In this document: one piece after another, positions 24,414-35,897 of the stretch
How positions within the stretch are numbered: position 1 is the stretch's first letter
Layout: every line of letters starts with the position of its first letter
Assembly (NCBI GenBank): GCA_963920665.1
Contig: OY987267.1
Location: forward strand, 6,634,001-6,698,000
Direction: 5' to 3'
From: Straminergon stramineum
Taxonomy: Eukaryota; Streptophyta; Bryopsida; Hypnales; Calliergonaceae
DNA length: 64,000 nt
Translations under genes and position numbers: made by a program
Notes under the pieces: model-generated
What the model was told of the DNA's origin: nothing
Seen by the model: only the letters and a program-made list of their open reading frames with translations
Databases searched by the model: none

Positions 24414-26146
24414 TATATGTAGAAAGCTTTGAATCATTCCATTTTGATCAATGAGTCAAAAGTTATGAGGATTTTTTGTTTGCAAGTAGTTATTGATACT
24501 CTACTCTAAAATAAACTTTAAAGTCCTCTATCTTACTAAATTTCCATTATTTTTGGAAAAAAATAAAATCTTAGGATGTAGATTGTTTATTACAACATTT
24601 CAACCATTGGGATCTGCATATTTTACTACAACAAAATGGGTGTTTTATGACTACAAAATATGACTACAAAAGTGAGTCATCAAATCTCAAAATATGATTC
24701 AAGCAGAAAACACTGTAGATGAAGCGAGATATGTCTACGTCTAGTCATTACTGACTAGTCAAATTTTTCATGAGTCATATTTGTAGTCATATGTGTTGGG
24801 GGTATAATTATACATTTATTGTCTACATACTGTATATGTTGACTATCATGGAGGCTTGATTTTTTCTTGAGCTGTCCGAGCAAATGAAAAAAAATCCTAC
24901 ATGGCATATGACTCCATGTAGTCATATTTTAGGGTGATGTGAAATATGACTATGGTGAGTCATATTTTGGCTAATGTGGCATATGACTTTTTGTAGTTAT
25001 ATTTTGGGCTAATGTGAAATATGACTTCTATGAGTCATATTTTTTGTTGATGTGAAAAACGACTCTTGTGAGTCATATTTTTAGTCAATGTGAAAAATGA
25101 CTCTCATAAATCATATTCTCTGCATATTGATGTAGAAAATGACTCTAGTGGGTCATATTTTTTGTTGATGTGGAATATGACTAATGTAAGTTCTATTTTT
25201 GGCTCATGCAGTAGTTTACATGGAATGTTACTAGTAATTTTATACTTGAATGTACATAGTCATATTTTTAAAAGTACTGTGTCACATTATTGGCATGATT
25301 GTGAACATTATATAATTATAATGAGTCATATTTTTATTATTTTGGCTAAGATATATTATAAAATATAACCCAAGCAAGTGATATTTGTAAGTGGGATGAA
25401 TAGAGGTTTATAGTAGCTTTTGTCATAAACTACAACTACATTTTTCATACATTCTAAATTGATGTGAAGCTTTGCAATCATGCATCAACATGGTTTAGCA
25501 GTTAAATAAATGACTCCATCCAATAAAAAATGAGTACATATGATTTTTGAGATGCACAAAAGATAGTCATATTGAAGAGTGAAAATGCAAGAAATAATGT
25601 GACTCTTTTCAGTGACATTTATTAGTCACTAACACAAATTATATCACAATGACACTTTATAAATGTATATTCCTACACGTTCTAGGACCTATATTCCTTA
25701 CATAAATGTGAAGAAGTTTCTTTTTTAGTGTTGTAAGTAACCTCCTATAACTTCATTCCACCTATAAGTACCTATATGTACAATGAAGGAGGTTAATTTT
25801 TAGTGAATGAACAATATAGCTCAACCTTCAAAGATTTAAGGTAACATAATATATGAAGCACAAGTTTAAGGTAAAAAAAAAATTCATAACCACTATATCT
25901 TTAGAAATCGCAAATATATATATGGAAAGAATAACAATAGTTTTAAAGGGAACAAGAACTAGAAGGCAATAAGTGCTAAGGGGTAATAACAAACAAAAAG
26001 TAAGAACTAGGATGCAATAAAATGCAACAAATAACAAGAAGAACGAAGAACTAATATGCAATAAGAAGCAACGAGAAATACAATTTAAGATGCAATAAAT
26101 AACAAAAAGAAGCAAGAACTAAGATACAAGAAGAAACACAAGTTAA

Positions 26147-27093
26147 TCCCTAAAGGTATTTGACTATGTTTTCACCCAAAACGTTCCAAAACTGTCATCT
26201 CTGGTACAAGTACCAAATTTTAGAAAAAAATATATTTTCAGACAAATGTAACCATAGGATCTTGTAGTACACTGGTTTGAGAAGATGTGGAAAAAATTTC
26301 AGAAATTTCCACCGTTTGGATTGCAAGATATTAGCATTTGAAGTGACAAAAAGCCATTTTTTGGCCCTGCAAAAATCCGGGCAGATGCACTTCACAAGGT
26401 CAGATCATTATGAAAAAATGTCCAAAATGGTTGTAACTCTTTGGATTCATTCTTCAAGTCATGTTGGCTACATGCTTGAAAAGTTTTAAATCATTTGGAA
26501 TTGTACAACATATAGGAAAAAAATAGTAAGTTGAAAGAAGTAGAGAATGATTCAAAATACTAAATTGTTAATAATTTATTTATAGAATTGAAAAATGCCA
26601 ATCCCAATTGTGAAATTGTTGTAATAAACAATCTACACCTCACATTTTTATTTTATTTTCAAAAATATTAAAAATTGAATTAAATAAAGGTCTTCAAAGT
26701 TTATTTTAGAGTAGAGATTTCATTACTACCCACAAACTACCCACAACTAAAACTCTTCATAACTTTCATCTCATAAATCAAAATAGAATGATTCAAAGCT
26801 TTCCATGAATATATAAATCAGGTAAAGAAATTTCAAATTTTTATTTTAAAAAAAAGTGATTTTTAAAGAACTTTTTTTTGCTGCCCGGACTGCCCGCCGA
26901 GCAATGAAAACAACATATCATACAATAACTTTTTAACCATGTATTCAAAAGTTATGAAATTTTTTGGGTCTTAAAGCTAATCCTCGGGCACATGTTGTGT
27001 GAAAATTTCAAAGAAAAGAAATAAAAATTCCATTCGTAGTGAGCTGCCCGAAATCGCTATGTTGCCAAAAAACACCGTTTGGTCCTTTAGGGG
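26147..27093. mobile_element. TTAA-flanked element (piggyBac-like), inside CACTA-like copy 1
   Basis: 947 bp with ends TCCCTAAAGG and CCTTTAGGGG, flanked by TTAA at 26143-26146 and 27094-27097. CACTA-like copy 2 has the empty site with a single TTAA (CACAAGTTAAGATGC, near 51240). TTAA target duplication and CCC(T)-type ends fit the piggyBac superfamily; no transposase frame is present. Confidence 0.85.
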
Positions 27094-27962
27094 TTAAGAT
27101 GCAATAAAATGCAACAAAAAACAAGAAAAAGTAAGAATTAAAAAGCAACCCTAAACAAAAGTTAAAATGCATCAAGAACAAATTAAAAGCAAGAGCTAAG
27201 AAGCAACAAGAGACAAGAATTAGGAAACAAGAATTAAGATGTAATATGAAGAAACCAGAAGCAAGAATCAAAAACTAAGAAGCAACACTAAGTAAGAACT
27301 AGGAAGTAAGAATTAAGAGGTAACAAGAAGAAACTAGAAGCAAGGATCAAGATCTAAGAAGCAACAAAAAATAAGAACTAATAAGCATAAAGAAGCCAAA
27401 GCTAAAAAACAACAAGAAGCAAAACCTAAGAAGCAACAAAAAACAAAGAAAAAAAACAAAACGACTACAATTCAAAAACCCTTAATCAATGGCAACTACA
27501 TGGAAGTGGTAGCTAGGGTTTTAAAACCATAGTCATGTGACTTGACATAGTCATGCAATCCACTAAATATGACTATACTAAACAACTAAGCTATTTTAAC
27601 AACAAAATTTACTACAAAGTGAATGTATGTTGTAATACAATTCTACAAAATGTTTGGAGGGAAGTTGCAAGGCCTTAAGCACCTATAGTTATGGCAAAAA
27701 AACAACAACTAAGCAAATGCCTTGCATCAATTAAAATATTTATGTCCATATACTAAGTAGATAAGAGCAAAAGTTTTTGATAGAGGCATTATTTAAAAGC
27801 ATCCTTGAAGTAGAATAAGGGATTATGTTTTTCTAGTCTATATCCTTGTAAGAACATTCAAACAACCATTTTTTAATTGCAATACAAGCATGTGTACCAT
27901 GATGAGTTTCAATCTTTATATAAATAATTTTGTGACTTCTAAATGGCCCTATAGAGACCCTC

Positions 27963-27970
27963 TATAAATA
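27963..27970 (+). promoter_or_regulatory. Conserved TATA box inside the CACTA-like element
   Basis: CCTCTATAAATA context, conserved in copy 2 near 52178. It may be the element's own promoter or a captured one; no intact frame follows. Confidence 0.35.
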
Positions 27971-28520
27971 TGGCTTATATGACATTGCAGAGAACCTTTC
28001 TAAGAAAGAGACAAACTTCAATACATGATATATGTGAGTGTTTTATCTTTATCCTTGAGATAAAATAAACACAACTATATTTTTTGTTGTTGGGCTTCAA
28101 ATATTAAATTGAATATTTCAATATTATTCAATGGGCATTCTAAACAATGAACTATTTTTTTTTAATGATAAACTGTAAGTGGATCACATCTAAACTAAAA
28201 TAGATACAAACTATAAAAGTTAGAGGTTTTAGATGGTTTGGTTCAATCTAGGCCAAAACTCTAGACCTCCAAATCCAAATTGAGAAATTAAAACTTTTTT
28301 TTGCTTAAGTTGTAGAGCGTTGCATGCCTATTCTAAAATCATAAAGATATTTATAATGGAATATTTTTAGCCAAAAAAATAGATGGATGAAGGTTTGTCT
28401 CTAATTCATCCTTCAAAATTTCATCCAACATGTTCTTTTAGCCTATAAGTCTAAATTCATTTTTACTTTCAAAATTAGATTCTAAATATCACTAAATTTC
28501 AAGTTTCCTTTTTGACTTAA

Positions 28521-29446
28521 CTTCTAAAGGACCAATGTGATTTTCCTATCAAGAAACACTTAAAATTGTCATTTCTATTGCAAAGAGAAAAGAACATAAA
28601 AAATTGTTTTTTTTTGCATATCCAACCGTGAGATCTTGTACTTGACTAGTATATGAATACATGGAAGAAATTTCAGAAACTTCGACCATGCAGATTGCAA
28701 GATATATGCATTTAAAGTGAAGAAAACAAGTTTTTTTGCACCTTGCTTGACAAGATTTTTTGGCTTTGAATCTTTTCAGCTCAAATTTTTTGCACTACAG
28801 ATTTTGATTTTCTACTTATTTATTTTAAGTAGTTGAGTTGAGAATCTACAAAAGAAATTTGGAAAAAAAGAACTTAATTTTCACCCATTAAAAAATTGTT
28901 AAGAAGAGGTGGGCTCGAGATTGAAGAAAAAACTAAATTGTTAATAATTTTTAGATGGAATTGAATCACAATAATCCCAAAAGTGAGATTGTTCTAGCAA
29001 GAGAATCTAACCTTGTCTAGCATTTTTTTTTAGAAAAATTCTAAAAATTGCATTCAAGAATGAATTCCACAAGTTATTTTTTCAAGAAAATGCTTAGATT
29101 TCTTGAAAAACTAAGATTGTCCATAACTTTCTCATTATTAGTCCAAATTGAATGAAACAAAGCTTCACATGTAGACAAAAATATAGTATTTGTGAAAAAA
29201 ATTTGAAACAAAATTATTTTGAATTTCTGTGATTTTTTTTGTGTTGCCCGCCAAACTCCATTTTTGCTTATTATGCTATAACTTTTGTTCCTGGGCATCG
29301 ATTAAAATAAAAAACATATTTTCACAGAGCTCTTGAAAAAATACAAAACCTCAAAAAATTCCAAAAAATATCACTAAAAATTGAGACAGTAGGAACCTAC
29401 CCAAACCACAATTGTCCCCTAGGGGGGACAAATGGTCCTTTAGGGG
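28521..29446. mobile_element. TTAA-flanked element, second copy inside CACTA-like copy 1
   Basis: 926 bp with ends CTTCTAAAGGACC and GGTCCTTTAGGGG, TTAA at 28517-28520 and 29447-29450. It is absent from CACTA-like copy 2, where the surrounding text runs on near 52728. Same orientation as the copy at 26147 and shares the GATTGCAAGATAT segment. Confidence 0.8.
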
Positions 29447-30157
29447 TTAAATTGGATGAACTTTGGTATTTTTTATCCGAAACTAACGCTTCAAATAATC
29501 CAATTTCATCGTACTCTATCTTCCATAATTTTAATCTATTTTTTAAAGTATGATATGTTACTAGAATCCTCAACAAATTTACTAAGTGATCTAAAATTCA
29601 AAGGTGGATTTAAGAAATTCTTAGAGGTTTGACCTAAACCTCTAATTTGTAGCCCAACTAAAGTTTCTACAAGAAAAAAAAAAACTAAGTACCAAATTTA
29701 AGGACATGCCTTGGAATTTGTTTTCACCACATATCCATTCTCTAACATGTATATTGTAATATTATCATGAGGTCTGCTTTAATCCATTTTTGTTGCATTT
29801 TTTGTGTTTTTGTATACAACTTAAATAACAAATTTTACAACAAGGATATAAATTAGATATATGATCTAATTCTTTTCTTTCAACCTATTCTTTCTATTTC
29901 CCCTTCTTGACTTTCTCCAAATTATTTTCAATATTTTTTGTTTTTTTTCCTTCATTTTTTGGGATAGTTTAGAATTGCAATCGATCTTTGACTTTTATTA
30001 CTACTACTTGATTTCTAATTACTCTATAAATCAAACAATTGTTATGACATCAACCTCATAAGTGCTATCTAAATATATACTTAAGACTTTAGAACTTCAT
30101 TTGATCAACTATGCATATTACAATCAACAATCTTTGTTGAATACATATTCAAATCCC

Positions 30158-30296
30158 TATAAAAGGGTCAAATTAGTCTCCTAACCATGTCCAAAGCTTC
30201 AAGTAGCAACTTGGAACCTATACTTCTTCTTCAAACACTCAAAGACTCTCAACACAAATTGCACTTCTCACTTACTTTTGCTCCATGGCCACTCAG
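30158..30296 (+). promoter_or_regulatory. Core promoter plus first-exon-like segment carried by CACTA-like copy 1
   Basis: TATAAAAG at 30158, a CA/TC-rich leader, then GCTCCATGGCC with ATG at 30285 and a donor-like CAG/GTATGA after four codons. Both element copies keep this layout and about 127-bp spacing. Reads like a captured plant promoter and first exon, or the relic start of a transposon gene. Confidence 0.5.
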
Positions 30297-31847
30297 GTAT
30301 GAATTTTTCTCACATTCCTCTATCTTCTCCTTGGATTAGATCTTTCCCAAGCTTGTAGTATTTTTTCTAAGCTCCACAACCTTCCATCTACACCACTAGT
30401 TAAAATACATTAGATTTCGCTTTGTATTAGCCATTACAATCAATTTGCATAATTGGTCAACTCCACAGCTAGTTCCAATAGTGGGTCAAGGTAGGCTCAG
30501 TTTCCATCTTGGATTCTCAAGCTTAGTCCTGCCTTGGTGCTTTGGTTTGTCTATAGGCTTTTATTCCTCTTTGATATTTCCTTGAATCTTCAAAAGAAAT
30601 TCATTATTTCCTATTATTAATTGTTTTATTTTTCACTACTCCTTTTCTAATTCCTATGAAAACTTTAAATGTACTAATTAAAATATAAATAGTTGCCACT
30701 CCAAATTATTTGAACATTAATTTTGTAATTGACACATTATACAAAAAGAAAATAATTTATTTTAATAGGTATTAAACAAAGTCATGGCTTAATCCTAAGG
30801 AATGGCTTCTAGATGCAAAATATAAAAGACCTATCTTAGATTGCCCACCTTTTTTTTAGGCTCCCCCTAAAGGAAAAAAAATAAGTACCAAAAAATGTGT
30901 CTACAAAATATGATTGATTTAAAAATATGACTGGCAAATATAACTTAGCACTCTCTAAATATATTCCCCGTCCAAATTTTCTTCAGGCTGTCCAAAAGGA
31001 AAAAAATGTGACTATTATAGAAATATGACTGGCAAAAATTACTTAGCACTCTCCAAATATATTCCCTACCCAAATTTTCTTTAGGCTGCCCCATAGGAAA
31101 AAAATGTGACTATCATAGAAATATGATTGCAAAATATGACTAAAGTAAAAATATAACTGATAAATATGATTGTGTGTTCCCCAAACATGTTCCTAATTAA
31201 GCTGTATGAAGTATTTTGGCGTTCCCAACAAATGTATGCTATACACCCACGATGTACAAGGCCAAAATATAACTAGCAGTCAAATTTGCAGTCATATTTC
31301 TCTTCCAAATGTTGGCCTCTAAAAATATGATTGCAAGAAGTTGCCAAACATCCTCAATCATCTTTTCATAGTCATAAAACACCTGTTTTGTTGTAGTATT
31401 CAAATCTATGATTAAATTCTTAACTATTTAGTATTTTGAATCATTCTCTACTATTGTTTGTTTACTATTTTTTTCTTATATATTGTACAATTTCAAATGA
31501 TCTAAAATTTTTCAAGCATGTGGACAACTTGTCTAGGAAAAAGAATCCAAAGAAGCACTACCATTTTGAACATTTTTTCATACAAATGTGAGCTTGTAAT
31601 GTGTAGCTACCCTGCTTTTCACAGGGCCAAGACAATGATTTCAATGAATTTGAATGCTTATAACTTGCAATCCAACTGGTGAAAATTTGTGAAATTTTTA
31701 CTACATGTTTTTAAGTCAATGTAATACAAGATCCTATGGTTACATGTGTTAACAAAAGTTTTTTTTCAAAATTTTAGTACTTGTACTAAAAGTGGCAATT
31801 TAGGAACATTTTCTGTGAAAACATAGTCATGGAACTTCAGGGGTGAA

Positions 31848-34800
31848 TAAATTGAAAAACAAAAGGAATAAAATTGCCGAATATACAAGTGTTCTTTTGA
31901 AATTTTTGAAAAATCTACAATGAAATTGATTAACCTTAAACGAAAATGAGGACTATTTTTTTGTCCGATGGATGACAAAGAATCTTCCTCTGTAAGAAAA
32001 AAGAGCAATTGTTCATCCTTGGAATTTTATGTGCAAATGAGAGAGATCTTGCACAAGAGTTACATTTGTCCTCCTATGAATACATATTTTTTTAAAGTAG
32101 ATGATGAACATAACATAGTTCCAAAAGGGATGATTTCTACGGTCACCAATTTGTTCTTTAAGGGTTAAACTTGTCTAAAAAAGCCATCCAAACTATTCTA
32201 AAGTGGATTTATGGTAGAACCATCCATTACCAACCACTTAAGCATTGTATACATGATCTGGAGCAACATAAGGCAATGTACATTTTCTACATTGTAGAAA
32301 GATAGAAATTGTAGGGATTGCAATTTTTTTGGTAATTTTTTGCCTTGAATTGAAATTACTATAAATTTTTGTAGTCAAAAGTTGATATGGATCCATCCCC
32401 AACACATAGAGTCTTCCATAACTTTGTTCATTCAAAGATTACTTTGGCTCTCAAAACCAAGTACATATATTATGACATTGATGGTCAAAAGATGGTTAGA
32501 AATCAATTACTTCTCTATTGAATTTCCTAGTACCTATAGATTGGTCATGGGGTTGATTGGTAATGAGTGATTCTACCATAAATATCGTCTAATCCATAAT
32601 AGGCTAAAAGTGTTTGAAGAGCATCATCAAATTCAGACCTTACTAGTCTCCTAGAGGACTAATTGTGTCTTAAACACAAGAGACTACTTGGGTGCCTTAA
32701 GGTACATTCTCACTTGGCATTAGGCAAGATAAAAGAGTGGTGTTAGGTGGCCGTGAGAACGTGCTTGTTCACACCAGTTGGAGGTATTAGCCCCTGAACC
32801 AACGTGGAGGCACTATTGGTAGACTCATGAGCTCAATGTTAGCTCAATAGCTGTTTCGCAACTTCCTACAACTTCAGCTTTAGAAGCTACTTTTACATAT
32901 TGTTCCAATCTTAGAAAAACGAACATCTGAGACAATTTTGGAAGTGTAGTTGCGGTGTTGTATAGTGGTTGATGTCAAGGTCCATTACGAAGAAGCGCAT
33001 ATTTTGCCAAATTTTTTGCCTATTACTTTTGCTTCACTGAAGATGGACAACACTGCAAGAACATGGGAAGGCAGGATGGTACAGTGACAATGGAAAATAA
33101 ATTCAAACTTTGGAATTCTTCTTGTACCTCCAATGTGCCCTCATTGATATCCTCTAGAGGTCTCCTAGTATGGTTTTTGCGCTCATGTTTCCATTTGCAG
33201 GACCTTCTCCCATTGTTCACTTCAAATTGTAGGCTGTTCAAGAAATGCACATTTTGTAAATTAGCATTTCTTCCTCTGTTCGAATTTCATGACATTCTGC
33301 ATTGAAGTTCAATTTGTCTACAAAGTCTGGTCACTACACTTCTGACCCTCTGCCACTTGATACTTCCTCTCTTTTTTATGCAATACTGTCAACTACCACC
33401 AAATTCTACAGCCAATTGGTATATCAGTAAATGCAATTCTAAATACAATGATAAAAAAACCTGGGTTAAACCCACAGGTATCAAAGATGCTCATAAATAT
33501 GAGAGTCCTACCAAGCTTGAAGCTCATATAGTGCTGAATTAGCCCTCTCACCCTCTCTAGGTCCACTCCAAACTGAGTCCCAAGTGCAATTAAAGCTCTT
33601 TACCGATGATCCATACTCAATCTCAAATAATCCTGTTGAAGTCAGGAGATGGGCATACTAAAGTCATGCTTAGTTTTGTGTTGTTAAAATGGCATGTACT
33701 TCATAATATTTGAAATTTGCAGGAAGTGCTCTTCACAAACAAGTCATGCCCATTACTTGATGTCATATTTGGAGTACTAGTTGTGTGACTTTTGCAATAC
33801 CTCATGCAGCTGACGTAGAGTTGAGTTTGGAAGACTTGAGTTTCTCATGTGAACAACATCATGCATGAGCAAATATACTTTCTTCAGAATCTTACCTGAA
33901 CAAGCATCCACATACCAAGTAATGAATTGAAAAGAAGCAGAAAGCATGTAAACAAGGGATGTCTACAAGCTTTGTGCACTCATGTATTTTATTTGTAGAG
34001 TCTCCAAGTTGGAAACCCTAGAGAAATTTTTGCCTAGTTTATTAGAGTATAAGCCCTACACCATTGCAATTCATATATGTTGCATGAGATAAGGATGTTG
34101 ATTTGAATTGATATGGGGAAGACAACAGATTAAGATATACTTTGGAAAAAGAAGTTGGCGATGGAAGACACCTCAGGCAAAATAATTCAAGCAAAGTTTT
34201 GATGAAAGCAAACCTGGTGTGACCACCCACTCCTTCCCAACAGTCTTATCTGCTTTGTTGGCAGATTTTAGGGGTACCGGAAACTACGTAGCAATGAAGG
34301 TGGGAACGACTTGCTAGTATGTAACCCTGTTGAATACGGAGAATTAAAATGAACCCTACAACAATGTGAAACTGCCTTCCCCCAAGTACCCGTAGGATTT
34401 TTATGTTTTACCACTGTTGCTCCATACAACCAAGTGAGAATGGGCCTTTACTATAGTCAAGATTTAGATGTATAACAAAAACAAGCATGCCATGGGTGCT
34501 AGCAATGTATAATATATCTTTAAGAATCACAAATTTAAAAATTTGAACCCTTTCAAACCTTGAATTGTGAGACAATGAGCTAAAAGTTTAGGGTTACACC
34601 TATTCAAATCTCCAAGTAGTAGGTGGCACGCCATTGAAGTAAATGTAGAGTACAAATCTATCTTTTGAATATTTTCCTATCCACTATCTTCAGTTCATTT
34701 TCTTAGTCCACTTGTTCTTCAACTTCAAGCAAGTAAAGGATGAAATAACCTTCTTTCTATGCTTCTTGTAGTATTAGGTAAAACTATCTCCAAAAGTTAT

Positions 34801-35295
34801 ATTGAGAAATTCACAAAAAACCATTTGAAGTTTATACAAAGTCACTGATTGTGTAGCTTATATAAACTGAATTGATCAAAAATATTTTGTGCTATATGTA
34901 CCATGCATTGAAGATATCACAAATAAAATGTATTACATGTTTTTTTTTGTTTTTTTTAGAGGAATGGAGATCCTTTAAAAAAATATTTCTCACCAATGAG
35001 AAATTAAGAATTCATTAATTCTTCTAACTTTCATTTAGAGGTAGAAATAAGAGAATTAACACAAGATTCTACAAACATTTGGATGAATGAAAATTTTTCA
35101 GTTTGGGATACACCCATCAACAATCAATACTTTGAAATTTCATTAGATATTCACTAATTGTCCAAATAATGCATGCTAAAATGCATTGAAATCTCTTTTC
35201 ACTCACAAATAAGATCCAATAAAAATAATCTACATTGTATAATGGTGAGTACGCTCAAGTTGCTAATAGTGTCAATTATGGGATCTTCAAACACA
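31848..35295. other. Intergenic region without a recognised gene
   Basis: 32.6-34.3 kb is less AT-rich than its flanks and holds short frames (33023-33250 minus, 33357-33542 plus) that match no family I know. It could hide a non-coding RNA or a decayed gene. A TTAA-type end (TCTTTAAGGGTTAA) lies near 32165. Confidence 0.35.
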
Positions 35296-35297
35296 TA

Positions 35298-35676
35298 AGG
35301 TAGAAACACCCATTAGCGTCCCTAATCCCATCCTTGTACCCTAAAAATCACTAAATATGTCCCTAAACTTTAGTTAGTGTGTCTTCCATATGTTTAATTC
35401 TGATTGACTGACACATGTGAAGGACACATACTTAATTGTGATTCACTGACAATTGATTTTTGCAGAGTTCAAATTTAGGTCACCTACATGACACATTCAA
35501 TGGTCTAGGGAGACAATACTTTGAAAAATCATAGAAATGACATACGACCTCCGAAAAATCTATTTTTTTTTTAATATTCATGATTTTCACTAATACTGAG
35601 AAAATATAATTTTGAAGAAAAGATGCCTCCAACTATGCTGAATTGCTTATATTGACGCTTTTGGGAGCTCCCACCT
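35298..35676. mobile_element. TA-flanked miniature element, copy 2, in the promoter region of the oxidoreductase gene
   Basis: 379 bp, ends AGGTAGAAACACCC and GGGAGCTCCCACCT, TA at 35296-35297 and 35677-35678. Ends 221 bp before the ATG at 35898, so it probably supplies part of the promoter or 5' UTR. Confidence 0.85.
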
Positions 35677-35897
35677 TAGGCTTCAGACACGCATTGTCCC
35701 GATGCCCTCCTTGCCAAGCAGTCGGCCTTTTAACTGCATGAGGGCTCTTCTTACGATGCCGCGTAGGACTGCCACCTCAGCCCAAGTGTCCACCTCGGAT
35801 TCCCCAATCGATCCACCAGTTGGGAGCATCCACTTCATTCTTCAAGAATCTCTGTCCACTCTTGCATGCAGTTTGTCTTGCCAGTTCCGTGGCAACA

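Larger units (their letters stand above)
24623..31397. mobile_element. CACTA-like non-autonomous transposon, copy 1 (6.8 kb)
   Basis: Same termini as the copy at 49641-54569, with ATT on both sides (24620-24622 and 31398-31400). The host sequence joined across it matches the uninterrupted TTAA-flanked element at 26147-27093. It is longer than copy 2 because it carries two TTAA-flanked insertions; without them it is about 4.9 kb. It has the same subterminal AGTCATATTTT clusters, an A/G-rich internal tract (about 25930-27460) and two TATA boxes (27963 and 30158). No frame above about 100 codons, so it needs transposase in trans. Confidence 0.87.
23432..31843. mobile_element. TTAA-flanked element, outermost of the nested stack
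   Basis: Left end TTAA + CCCCTAAAGGACC (TTAA at 23428-23431). Right end CTTCAGGGG followed by TGAA, a decayed TTAA (31844-31847). With the CACTA-like and TA-flanked insertions removed it is about 0.92 kb and aligns, in reverse orientation, with the element at 26147-27093. No coding capacity. Confidence 0.75.

Noticed and set aside
24650..25350. CRISPR-like regular repeats
   Set aside because: The repeated core is short, irregularly spaced and in both orientations, inside transposon ends of a plant genome; it is a subterminal transposon repeat.
25828..27271. Leu/Phe-rich membrane-like minus-strand frames
   Set aside because: They come from the A/G-rich internal tract of the CACTA-like element read in reverse (poly-pyrimidine codons).
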